Part shown: positions 42,524-50,351 of the stretch, piece by piece
How positions within the stretch are numbered: position 1 is the first letter of the stretch
Layout of the letters: every line of letters starts with the position of its first letter
Assembly (NCBI GenBank): GCA_910588865.1
Contig: CAJUSJ010000002.1
Coordinates: 62,001 to 126,000 of the forward strand
Length of the DNA stretch: 64,000 nucleotides
Direction of reading: 5' to 3'
Source: an uncultured Lachnospiraceae bacterium
Lineage (GTDB): Bacteria > Bacillota > Clostridia > Lachnospirales > Lachnospiraceae
Notes under the pieces: model-generated
Database searches by the model: none
The model's input: the letters and a program-made list of their open reading frames with translations, nothing else
What the model was told of the DNA's origin: nothing
Translations under genes and position numbers: made by a program

Positions 42524-43528
42524 TTATTTACCTCCACTCCTTAAGAATCTCCTTATAAGCCTTCTGAAATTTTTGTTAAAGAACACTCTGACCGCCAGGG
42601 CCGCCATGGTGCCCAGCCTCAGACGCCCTCTAAGGCTTCCCTCTCCTTCCAGAATCTTCTGGTCAAACACGGGCGTGATCTGGAGCTTGTCCCCATACCA
42701 CGCGTACAGGATACTGAGCCCGGACAGCACTTTGCCCGTAAGGGCCGGGTCGTCAAAGCCAAACACCACTTTTCCCTGGGCCTTTGTGGGAAGGACATGA
42801 CGGATCATTTTCTTTACCTGCCGGAAAATCAATTTCCCGGTTTGCTGGTTCTCTGGATCATTGACAAATGTACAGATCCTGTCCTTATATTCTGACAGCT
42901 GGTTCCATTTTTCCTTTAACAAGTCCATGGTCCGCAAAAATCTCCCCGGGGCGTCCGCTGATCCCCTGCCACTGTGGAGATCTTCTGTCCGGTCCTGGCC
43001 AGTTTTCCGGCTTTTTGTCTGGCGCTGTCCGCCTTTTGCCTCCTTCTGCCTGTCCGGGGGCCTGGTCTCTTTGTCCGGCTTTCCTGGTCTCGGGGCGTCT
43101 GCCCGCCCGCCTCCGCTTTGGGCCTGGCCAGCCTTTGGCGTCTCTTTCTCATCAACTTTCCCGTCTTCCGGGACTTCCCACTCCTCCTCCAGCTCCTGCC
43201 ACTTTTCCTCCAGGTTTTCCTCCAGGTCTTCCTCCAGGTCTTCCCATTTTTCTTCCAACTCCTCTTTATGGGCTTTTTCCTGGAACAGCCTTTTCCCCAG
43301 AAGTCTTACGGCAATGTCCAGCTCATCATCATATGTAACAATTACCGACACCCCATGGAAAAGCCAGGTGATCTTCGCCTTTGCCCGAAGACGCTCATGG
43401 AAAGAGCCTGACAGGCTATACCTGACAGGTACCACAAGGATTATGAGAAGAACCGCCATCACCAGCCCCAGCAGGGCCAGGACCGCCAATCCCGCGATTT
43501 TTAATATTGTCAATAGAATCGGGAGCAT
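42524..43528 (-). CDS. DUF2953 domain-containing protein (YtfI-like)
   Basis: 334 residues: an N-terminal membrane helix (LKIAGLAVLALLGLVMAVLLIILVV), a beta-rich part (RYSLSGSFHERLRAKAKITWLFHG), then a ~110-residue charged insert (EEKWEDLEEDLEENLEEKW; Lys/Gln/Arg/Pro-rich) and a C-terminal domain typical of DUF2953 (KVVFGFDDPALTGKVLSGLSI). Function unknown but paired with gerW, so a spore-related role is likely. AAGGTG precedes the ATG. Confidence 0.82.
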   Translation of the reverse strand: MLPILLTILKIAGLAVLALLGLVMAVLLIILVVPVRYSLSGSFHERLRAKAKITWLFHGVSVIVTYDDELDIAVRLLGKRLFQEKAHKEELEEKWEDLEEDLEENLEEKWQELEEEWEVPEDGKVDEKETPKAGQAQSGGGRADAPRPGKPDKETRPPDRQKEAKGGQRQTKSRKTGQDRTEDLHSGRGSADAPGRFLRTMDLLKEKWNQLSEYKDRICTFVNDPENQQTGKLIFRQVKKMIRHVLPTKAQGKVVFGFDDPALTGKVLSGLSILYAWYGDKLQITPVFDQKILEGEGSLRGRLRLGTMAALAVRVFFNKNFRRLIRRFLRSGGK

Positions 43529-43532
43529 CCTG

Positions 43533-43856
43533 TCACACCTTACTTCCCCGTCCTGTCAGAAATTCTTCCAGACAGAAACCGCCTGTTTTTTCATACATCT
43601 CAGTTACTATGGTACCCGCCAGCAGGAGAGCCTCCTGATACCCCTGGGCGATCCCCAGGATCTTAAATTCCTGCTTTTTGTACGCTCCAAACAAAAGCAT
43701 GTACGCGGGATAGATATCAAGGATATTATTCCCATTTGACGGCGGAGTAATCACGAAGACTCCTGGCCGGTATTTTTTTTCCCTGATACTCCTGATAATG
43801 GAAAACTGATGCTTCTTTGCCTTTTCCCCTACGTACAGATGCCTATACCATAACAT
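43533..43856 (-). CDS. Conserved hypothetical protein (107 residues)
   Basis: Soluble, mixed alpha/beta, no membrane segment. Notable: RPGVFVITPPSNGNNILDIYPAYMLLF and ILGIAQGYQEALLLAGTIVTEMY. I do not recognise the family. GGGAG lies just before the ATG, and it abuts the gene upstream with no gap (stop at 43857) and DUF2953 downstream by 4 bp, so it belongs to the cinA-side to gerW run. Confidence 0.65.
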   Translation of the reverse strand: MLWYRHLYVGEKAKKHQFSIIRSIREKKYRPGVFVITPPSNGNNILDIYPAYMLLFGAYKKQEFKILGIAQGYQEALLLAGTIVTEMYEKTGGFCLEEFLTGRGSKV

Positions 43857-45125
43857 CTACTCCCTCAGCTCCTGCTCTAAAAATTCCAAACACGCTTCCC
43901 TCTCAGCATAGTCTGTACAGCTCTCCAGGCTTAAACGGATATAATCCCAAATCTCCTGGCGGCTGTCAAATTTCAGCGGAAGTTTTGAAATCACCGTGGC
44001 CATGACAGACCGGGTCACTGCCCTGGGGAGGGAGGCAAACAGCTTGTCAAAATCCCCGCACAGCTCTTTGCCCTTCTGTTCGATCCATTCCCTGTCCGCT
44101 GCCTCCTGGGATGCTTCCTCCTCCTCCAGGGGGGCAAACCTGCTTCCGGACATCAGCCTCTCCAGCTTCTTAAGCACAGGGTCAGAGAAGTCCGGGCTTC
44201 CTGCCATCACAATATCTTCAACCTCCTCCTGGATGCCCTCCATACGCTCCAGGATCCGCTCCTCCTCTTCATAGGAGAGCCCCTCTCCTGTCTCCAGGGC
44301 TTCCTGAATCTTTTTGATTCCCTGCCAGAAGGCCTGATCCGAGGAAGTGTTTATGGCCCTCTTGTCTTTTGTCAGACAGAGGATATACAGTTCATTGAGC
44401 ATCTCCTGGACAGACACATAAAAGTCGGTCTTTTCCGCGAGAAGGTCATCTCCTCTGGTCAAGACGGTCCTGCACGTTTCATACCCGGCTTTGTCAAGCT
44501 TTTGGAAATCCGTCTGCCTCAAGGTCTCCAGGGCCTGGTACAGCTCCTTTTCTTTGTCCATATGCTCCGGAAGCAGGGCCATGGCGGAAGTCTTCAGCAT
44601 GTACAGGAACTCTTCCACATCGCCTTTTGGATCTCCTGTATAGATGGAAAGTCTTTCCATAACCATGCTGTAAAACTTCTGTCTGGTTAAGCGCACAGGC
44701 AGGTAGGAGATTACGGTCTTCAAATAAGAATAGGGAGATCCCCGCTGCCCCAGATCCACCAGGGTATCTAACAGGGCGTCAGCCATCTCCTCCGGAGTAT
44801 AGTCGGAAGGCGGCAGTTTGACAAACCGCCTTTCTGTCCGGCTGACTACGTATTCGTAGATCTGAAAGCAATCGGAATAAGCTGTCAGGATCTCCGCTCC
44901 GGCGCTGATCCTGTTTCTCAGCTTCTCCACCTCCAAAAGCTCCTCTGTGCCTTCTGTCAGGCTTTTTAAAAGGCAGCCGAACTCCCGTTTGATCTCCTCC
45001 TCTTCTTCTGAAAGCTTTGGACCTTCCAGCATGTTCTCACAAAAAAGGGTGCTGTGCAATACCAGCCTTGAAAAGGCATACTGGTAGGCAGCTGATATAT
45101 ATTTTTTTGTCGCCCGATCTTCCAC
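43857..45125 (-). CDS. Conserved hypothetical helical protein (422 residues)
   Basis: Predominantly charged alpha-helix with no membrane segment or catalytic motif that I can name (FSRLVLHSTLFCENM; VRLTRQKFYSMVMERLSIY; ILERMEGIQEEVEDIVM). GTG start at 45125 with GAGGAG ~8 bases upstream. Tightly linked to the 107-residue gene. It could be a regulatory or scaffold protein; nothing in the sequence decides. Confidence 0.65.
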   Translation of the reverse strand: MEDRATKKYISAAYQYAFSRLVLHSTLFCENMLEGPKLSEEEEEIKREFGCLLKSLTEGTEELLEVEKLRNRISAGAEILTAYSDCFQIYEYVVSRTERRFVKLPPSDYTPEEMADALLDTLVDLGQRGSPYSYLKTVISYLPVRLTRQKFYSMVMERLSIYTGDPKGDVEEFLYMLKTSAMALLPEHMDKEKELYQALETLRQTDFQKLDKAGYETCRTVLTRGDDLLAEKTDFYVSVQEMLNELYILCLTKDKRAINTSSDQAFWQGIKKIQEALETGEGLSYEEEERILERMEGIQEEVEDIVMAGSPDFSDPVLKKLERLMSGSRFAPLEEEEASQEAADREWIEQKGKELCGDFDKLFASLPRAVTRSVMATVISKLPLKFDSRQEIWDYIRLSLESCTDYAEREACLEFLEQELRE

Positions 45126-45162
45126 TTGAATTTCTCCTCGCCTTTTTATTCTCCTGTATCTT

Positions 45163-46410
45163 TTATTCCTGGCTTTCCAGGACCGTCCGCCTCACCAGGT
45201 CCAGAGCCTTCACCACCGACTGTTCCCGGATCTTGTTCCGGTTTCCCTTAAACTGATATTTCTCCACGGTCACCTTGTCGCCCATACAGCAGGCCATGTA
45301 CACCAGGCCCACGGGCTTCTCCTCCGTTCCCCCGTCAGGCCCCGCGAGGCCTGTTATGGCCACACATAAGTCAGAGTCCGTGGCAAACGCGCCGCCCACA
45401 GCCATCTCTCTGGCAGTCTCCTTGCTGACAGCGCCATACTTCTTGATGGTGCTCTTGCTGACATCCAGATGTCTTCTCTTGGCCTTGTTGGAGTAGGTGA
45501 CAAATCCCTCCCGAAACACCTCTGAGGATCCCGGCACATTGACGATCCGGCCTGCCACCAGGCCTCCGGTACAGGACTCCGCGGTGGCCACGGTCAGCTC
45601 ATGCTTTTTCAGAAGCCGGACCACCGCCATCTCCAGGGTCTCCTCCTCCCTGGTGGAATACACCGCTGTGCCCATCCGCTTTTTGATCTCCTTGACCACA
45701 GGCTTGATCAGCTTGTCCGCGATCTCCTTGGTGGGAGCGCTGGCCGTGACCCTCACATGAACCTCCCCGGTCTTGGCGTAGGTGGCGATAGTGGGATTGG
45801 TCTGCTTGTCGATCAAGTCCAGCAGCCGGTCCTCCACCTGGCTCTCCCCCACGCCGCAGATCTTCACCATCTGGGACACGATCAGCTCTGGCCTCAGTTT
45901 CTGGAGATAAGGCTTTACTTTCCCGTTAAACAGGGGGATCAGCTCATTTGGCGGTCCAGGCAGAAGGATGGCCCGCTTTTCGCCCTTTTCCAGTATAAGC
46001 CCGGGAGCGGTGCCGTTGTCATTGTCCAGGACAATGGCACCTTCCGGGACAATGGCCTGTTTCCAGTTATTGTCCGGTATGTCCTTATAGATACTGTTTT
46101 TAAAATACTCCCGGATCCTGTCCTTTGTATGGCTGTCCTCTGCCAGGGAAAATCCCATGACCTGGGCACAGGTTTCCTTTGTCAGATCATCCTCCGTGGG
46201 GCCTAAGCCTCCAGTGAGAATCACGATATCCGCCCGCCCCAGGCCGGTGTTAATGGCATCGGAAAGCCTCTCTTTATTGTCTCCTACAACTGTCTGATTG
46301 TACATGGACAGCCCTAAAAGCGCGCACTGTTCCGCCAGAAACTGAGCGTTGGTGTTTACAATGCTTCCCATCAGCAGTTCCGTGCCCACTGAAATTACTT
46401 CTACTGTCAT
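45163..46410 (-). CDS. cinA: CinA family nicotinamide-nucleotide amidohydrolase
   Basis: 415 residues: an N-terminal MoCF-like/COG1058 domain (VISVGTELLMGSIVNTNAQFLA; LTGGLGPTEDDLTKE) and a C-terminal PncC domain (TVATAESCTGGLVAGRI, GAFATDSDLCVAITGLAGPDGG) that deamidates NMN. Competence-associated in some Firmicutes. ATG at 46410 sits 2 bases after the pgsA stop; the longer frame lies inside pgsA. Confidence 0.94.
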   Translation of the reverse strand: MTVEVISVGTELLMGSIVNTNAQFLAEQCALLGLSMYNQTVVGDNKERLSDAINTGLGRADIVILTGGLGPTEDDLTKETCAQVMGFSLAEDSHTKDRIREYFKNSIYKDIPDNNWKQAIVPEGAIVLDNDNGTAPGLILEKGEKRAILLPGPPNELIPLFNGKVKPYLQKLRPELIVSQMVKICGVGESQVEDRLLDLIDKQTNPTIATYAKTGEVHVRVTASAPTKEIADKLIKPVVKEIKKRMGTAVYSTREEETLEMAVVRLLKKHELTVATAESCTGGLVAGRIVNVPGSSEVFREGFVTYSNKAKRRHLDVSKSTIKKYGAVSKETAREMAVGGAFATDSDLCVAITGLAGPDGGTEEKPVGLVYMACCMGDKVTVEKYQFKGNRNKIREQSVVKALDLVRRTVLESQE

Positions 46411-46412
46411 CT

Positions 46413-46955
46413 CTACATACTCCCTTCTGTCAGCACCCTGTGGTTCTTCATCAGGTAATCCGCCAGAGAAACCACGGTCAGGATCAAGGCGATCCACACA
46501 CACAAATCCGTTATCACAGCCAACGTGGGAACATTAAGGATCTTAAGGATCACCGCGATCATCTGAAAGGTTGTCTTAAACTTTCCCCAGTAGCTGGCAG
46601 CGATCACCACCCCATTGTCCGAGGCCACCAGCCGAAACCCGCTGATGATAAATTCCCGGCTGATGATGATGATCACCATCCAGGCCGGAAGCTGCCCCAG
46701 CTCAATGAGGCAGATCAGGGCTGAGCACACCAGAAGCTTGTCTGCCAGGGGATCCATAAATTTTCCAAAATTCGTCACCAGGTTGTATTTTCTCGCGATC
46801 TTTCCGTCCAGAAAGTCGGTCAGGCTGGCGGCCACAAAAATGGCGGCAGCCACCCATCTCAGGGTCTGGCTGCTTCCGCCTTCCCACATCAGCGCCGCCA
46901 CAAAAAAGGGGATCATCAGCACTCTCAGCACGGTCAGTTTATTGGGCAGATTCAT
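46413..46955 (-). CDS. pgsA: CDP-diacylglycerol-glycerol-3-phosphate 3-phosphatidyltransferase
   Basis: Makes phosphatidylglycerol phosphate in the membrane. 180 residues with the CDP-alcohol phosphotransferase signature DFLDGKIARKYNLVTNFGK...MDPLADK (DGxxAR...GxxxDxxxD) and several membrane helices. AGGAGAG precedes the ATG, which overlaps rimO by 17 bp. Confidence 0.95.
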   Translation of the reverse strand: MNLPNKLTVLRVLMIPFFVAALMWEGGSSQTLRWVAAAIFVAASLTDFLDGKIARKYNLVTNFGKFMDPLADKLLVCSALICLIELGQLPAWMVIIIISREFIISGFRLVASDNGVVIAASYWGKFKTTFQMIAVILKILNVPTLAVITDLCVWIALILTVVSLADYLMKNHRVLTEGSM

Positions 46956-48276
46956 TATACATCTCTCCTATCAGATCATATTCCATGGCTCCTGTTACCT
47001 TCACCCGGACAAAATCTCCTGACATCAGCTCTTCTTCTGTGTTCACGAAGATCAGCCCATCCACGCCGGGAGCATCCATGTAAGTACGCCCCACATAAGC
47101 GTTCTCATCCGCCACCTTGCCCTCGATCATCACCTCCAGGACCCGGCCCACCATGGCCTCGGACTTTTCAAAGGCGATCTCCTGCTGCAGCTCCATGATC
47201 TCATCCCGGCGCTGTTCCTTGATCTCATCCGGCACCTGACCGTCATAGCCGGCAGCCGGCGTATCCTCCTCCTGAGAGTAGGCAAACACTCCCAGACGCT
47301 CAAATTCCATATCATCCACAAACTCCAGAAGAGCCTGGTGATCCTCTTTCGTCTCTCCCGGAAAACCGGATATCAAGGTGGTCCGCAGGGCGATATCAGG
47401 GATCTGGCGGCGCAGGTCAGGGATCATGTCCCTTAGCTGTCCCTGGCTGGTCCGCCTTCCCATCCGCTTAAGGATCCTGTCGCTGGCGTGCTGGATCGGG
47501 ATATCCAGATAGTGGCAGATCTTCTCCTCCTCCCGGATGGTATCCATCAGCTCCTGGGTGATCTCCTCCGGATAACAGTACTGGATCCGGATCCACTGGA
47601 TCCCGGAAATCCGGCACAGCTTTCTCAAAAGCTCTGGAAGAGCCTTCTTTCCGTATAAGTCCGCGCCGTAGAGGGTGGTCTCCTGGGCCACCAGGATCAG
47701 TTCCCTCACCCCGGCCTGGGCCAGCTGCCGGGCCTCCTCCACAAGGCTCTCCATGGGGACGCTGCGGTAGGGGCCCCGAAGACTTGGGATGATGCAGTAG
47801 GTACAGCGCTTGTCACACCCTTCCGCGATCTTTAAGAAGGCATAGTACCCGCCTGTGGTGATGACCCTTCTGGTGTCCATCCGGGGCAGCCGGTCTAAGT
47901 TCCGAAAGCAAAGCTCCTGTTTCCCCTCCAGCACCTGTGAGAGGATCCGGCTGACCTCATCGTAAGTCGCGGTTCCAAGACAGGCATCCACCTCCGGGAT
48001 CTCCTTTATGATCTCCTCCTGATACCTCTGGGCCAGACAGCCCGCCACTAGGAGGGCTCTGCACAGCCCCTCTTTCTTAAGCTCCGCCATCTCCAGGATG
48101 GTGTTGACGCTCTCCTCCTTGGCGTCATTGATGAAACAGCAGGTATTGATCAGGATAACCTCTGCCTCTGTCTCATCATCCGTAAATTCATAGCCCTTAT
48201 TTTTTAACTGGCCCAACATCATCTCGGTATCCACCAGATTCTTGTCACAGCCAAGGGAAACACAAAAAATCTTCAT
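46939..48276 (-). CDS. rimO: Ribosomal protein S12 methylthiotransferase RimO
   Basis: Radical SAM enzyme adding a methylthio group to an Asp of S12. 445 residues: N-terminal UPF0004 domain with Cys ligands (LGCDKNLVD, INTCCFI, VAGCLAQ), the radical SAM CDKRCTYC near residue 155, and a C-terminal TRAM domain (GRVLEVMIEG...FVRVKVTGAMEYDLIGE). CAGGTG precedes the ATG. Confidence 0.95.
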   Translation of the reverse strand: MKIFCVSLGCDKNLVDTEMMLGQLKNKGYEFTDDETEAEVILINTCCFINDAKEESVNTILEMAELKKEGLCRALLVAGCLAQRYQEEIIKEIPEVDACLGTATYDEVSRILSQVLEGKQELCFRNLDRLPRMDTRRVITTGGYYAFLKIAEGCDKRCTYCIIPSLRGPYRSVPMESLVEEARQLAQAGVRELILVAQETTLYGADLYGKKALPELLRKLCRISGIQWIRIQYCYPEEITQELMDTIREEEKICHYLDIPIQHASDRILKRMGRRTSQGQLRDMIPDLRRQIPDIALRTTLISGFPGETKEDHQALLEFVDDMEFERLGVFAYSQEEDTPAAGYDGQVPDEIKEQRRDEIMELQQEIAFEKSEAMVGRVLEVMIEGKVADENAYVGRTYMDAPGVDGLIFVNTEEELMSGDFVRVKVTGAMEYDLIGEMYNESAQ

Positions 48277-48288
48277 CTGCTCACCTGT

Positions 48289-48322
48289 AAAAAGCCATCT
48301 CGTTGACGGTGAGACGGCTTTT
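48289..48322 (-). terminator. Hairpin between rpoZ and rimO
   Basis: AAAAGCC...CTC pairs with GAG...GGCTTTT. On the minus strand the stem's own 3' arm ends in U-rich GGCTTTT. It may reduce read-through into rimO. Confidence 0.5.
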
Positions 48323-48327
48323 GCTCC

Positions 48328-48654
48328 TTACTGTTCTTCTTCCGGCACATCCTCCAAAGCGGTCTCTTCCTGGGAATCCGGGGTCTCTGAACTCTCTCCT
48401 CTCAATTCTTCCTCATCATCAAGATCGTCCTCACTGAGGATCTTTACCTTGGACTCATACAATTCCTCCACTGCCACTGACAGAGGCTTCTTCCCCCTGG
48501 TGACGATCATGGGGTCCTCCCCCCCGATCAGCTGTCTCGCCCTCTTGGCCGTGGCGATGACAATGGAGTAACGGCTCTGTACCACCGGCTCCTCCCCCGG
48601 CTCCACACCGCTGTTTACCGCGTTGATCAGATCTGTATATGACGGATGTAACAT
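48328..48654 (-). CDS. rpoZ: RNA polymerase omega subunit
   Basis: 108 residues. The conserved N-terminal part is MLHPSYTDLI...SRYSIVIATAKRARQL and PLSVAVEELYESKV; the C-terminal ~35 residues are acidic and disordered. Omega aids assembly and stability of RNA polymerase. Between gmk and rimO, as in many Firmicutes. AGAGGA precedes the ATG. Confidence 0.93.
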   Translation of the reverse strand: MLHPSYTDLINAVNSGVEPGEEPVVQSRYSIVIATAKRARQLIGGEDPMIVTRGKKPLSVAVEELYESKVKILSEDDLDDEEELRGESSETPDSQEETALEDVPEEEQ

Positions 48655-48683
48655 ATTGGATTCCTCTCTTTCTGAAATATTCT

Positions 48684-49304
48684 TTATATGGCTTTTAACT
48701 CTGACTTCATCTGCTGGATAAAATCAAGATTGCCGCTGACCCTTCGGTGCTGGGCCTGGATCAGCTGATGCATGGCCTCCACACAAGTATCCACCTTGTC
48801 ATTGATCAGGATATAATCATAGGAAGTCATCCCTTCCGCCTCCTCCGCGGCCCTGTGGAGGCGCTGGTCGATAACCTCCATGGTCTCCGTGCCCCTGCCC
48901 ACCAGCCTTCGCTTCAGCTCATCCGCGCTGGGGGGCATCACGAACAGCAGCAAGGCATCAGGAAACCTCTCCTTGATCTTAAGAGCCCCCTGAATCTCGA
49001 TCTCCAGGATTACATCCTTGCCGTCCGCCATCTGCTGGAACACATACTGCCTGGGAGTGCCGTAATAATTCTCCACATACCGGGCATACTCGATCAGCTG
49101 CCCTTCCCGGATCATCTCCTCAAATTTCTCGCGGGTGACAAAAAAATACTCTCTCCCGTCCTCCTCCCCCTGCCGGGGCGCTCTGGTGGTCGCGGAAATG
49201 GACAACGCGTAGTTGTGATGCTTCTCCAGCATAGCCTTGATCAGCGTCCCTTTTCCTGCCCCGGAAAAACCGGATACCACTACCAGGATTCCCTGTTCAC
49301 TCAT
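48684..49304 (-). CDS. gmk: Guanylate kinase
   Basis: Phosphorylates GMP to GDP. 206 residues with the P-loop SGFSGAGKGTL, ATTRAPRQGEEDGREYFF (GMP-binding) and the GTPRQYV region. ATG at 49304 (MSEQGILVVVSG) has AAGGAG upstream; the frame extends into the yicC end without a better site. Confidence 0.95.
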   Translation of the reverse strand: MSEQGILVVVSGFSGAGKGTLIKAMLEKHHNYALSISATTRAPRQGEEDGREYFFVTREKFEEMIREGQLIEYARYVENYYGTPRQYVFQQMADGKDVILEIEIQGALKIKERFPDALLLFVMPPSADELKRRLVGRGTETMEVIDQRLHRAAEEAEGMTSYDYILINDKVDTCVEAMHQLIQAQHRRVSGNLDFIQQMKSELKAI

Positions 49305-49329
49305 GTCTGTCAACTCCTTCACTTTCCGC

Positions 49330-50208
49330 CTACTCAATATTCTGGATCTGTTCCCTGACTTTTTCAATCTCTGTCTTCAAGGCAATGGCCTTGTCGGAGA
49401 CCTCTATGTCGTTGGCCTTGGACAGGATGGTATTGGCTTCCCGGTTCATCTCCTGGGCAATGAAATCCAGTTTTCTGCCCACCGGGCCTCCTGCCGTCAG
49501 CTCATCCCTTGTGTGCTGGATATGGCTTTTGAGACGGACGATCTCTTCATCCACGCAGACCTTATCCGCGAAGATGGTAACCTCTGTGGCGATACGGCCT
49601 TCGTCGATCACCGTGCCGCCCAGCAGTTCCCTCACCTTCTCCTCCAGCCTGGCCCGGTACTCTGCCACGATCCCGGGGGAACGCCGCTCCACATAGGCCA
49701 CCAGTTCTGTCATATAGTCCAGCTTCCCCAGAAGATCCTCTTTCAGACGCTCTCCCTCCCGTGTACGGCTGTCCACAAACTGGCGCGCGGCCTCCTCCAT
49801 GGCTTCGGACAAAAGCTTCCATATGGCCTCCTCGTCCTCCGGGGCCTGCTCCATGGTCAGCACCTCCGGCATCCTGCCAAGAAGACCGGCAGTCACATCG
49901 TCTTTTATGGCAAATTCCTCACTCATCTTCCGGAAACACTCTACATACTCTGCCGCCAGTGCCTTATTATACTTCAGACAAAGTTTTTTCTCTGTATAAT
50001 CTTCATAATTGATGAACACATCTACCTTGCCCCGCTGAATATAATCCTTCAGCATGCTCCGGATCGCCGACTCAAAATAATTAAATCGTTTCGGCATCTT
50101 GATGCCAAGATCCAGGTAGCGGTGGTTCACAGCCTTCATCTCCACAGAGATCTTGTACTGGTCTGTGGCCTTCTCGCATCTGCCGAAACCCGTCATGCTC
50201 CTTATCAT
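49330..50208 (-). CDS. yicC: YicC/YloC family endoribonuclease
   Basis: 292-residue endoribonuclease-family protein: MIRSMTGFGRCE start, VNHRYLDLGIKMP, C-terminal EREANTILSKANDIEVSDKAI. It is thought to act in RNA turnover. Start 50208 is preferred because the upstream in-frame ATG at 50247 lies inside the promoter -10 (TATAAT). First gene of the yicC-gmk-rpoZ-rimO-pgsA-cinA series. Confidence 0.93.
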   Translation of the reverse strand: MIRSMTGFGRCEKATDQYKISVEMKAVNHRYLDLGIKMPKRFNYFESAIRSMLKDYIQRGKVDVFINYEDYTEKKLCLKYNKALAAEYVECFRKMSEEFAIKDDVTAGLLGRMPEVLTMEQAPEDEEAIWKLLSEAMEEAARQFVDSRTREGERLKEDLLGKLDYMTELVAYVERRSPGIVAEYRARLEEKVRELLGGTVIDEGRIATEVTIFADKVCVDEEIVRLKSHIQHTRDELTAGGPVGRKLDFIAQEMNREANTILSKANDIEVSDKAIALKTEIEKVREQIQNIE

Positions 50209-50245
50209 CGGTAAACCAGCCTCTCTTTCGTCATAGATACCTTTC

Positions 50246-50274
50246 ATTATAAGTCAAATGGAAAAACAAGTCAA
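50246..50274 (-). promoter_or_regulatory. yicC operon promoter
   Basis: TTGACT (50274-50269), a 17-bp spacer and a perfect TATAAT (50251-50246) on the minus strand. Confidence 0.8.
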
Positions 50275-50280
50275 CGCTGC

Positions 50281-50309
50281 TTGTAAATTTTATATGTGTC
50301 TTATATAAT
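50281..50309 (+). promoter_or_regulatory. rqcH promoter
   Basis: TTGTAA (50281-50286), a 17-bp spacer and TATAAT (50304-50309). It is back to back with the yicC promoter, -35 boxes only 6 bp apart. Confidence 0.8.
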
Positions 50310-50351
50310 AATAATGATACTACCATGGAATTCAAAAAAGGAGTAACAGTT

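Noticed and set aside
42861..43739. 292-codon plus-strand open frame rich in Ser and Phe
   Set aside because: Shadow of the charged DUF2953 insert on the other strand.
49237..50214. 325-codon plus-strand open frame
   Set aside because: Antisense to yicC/gmk; no recognisable domain and no ribosome site.
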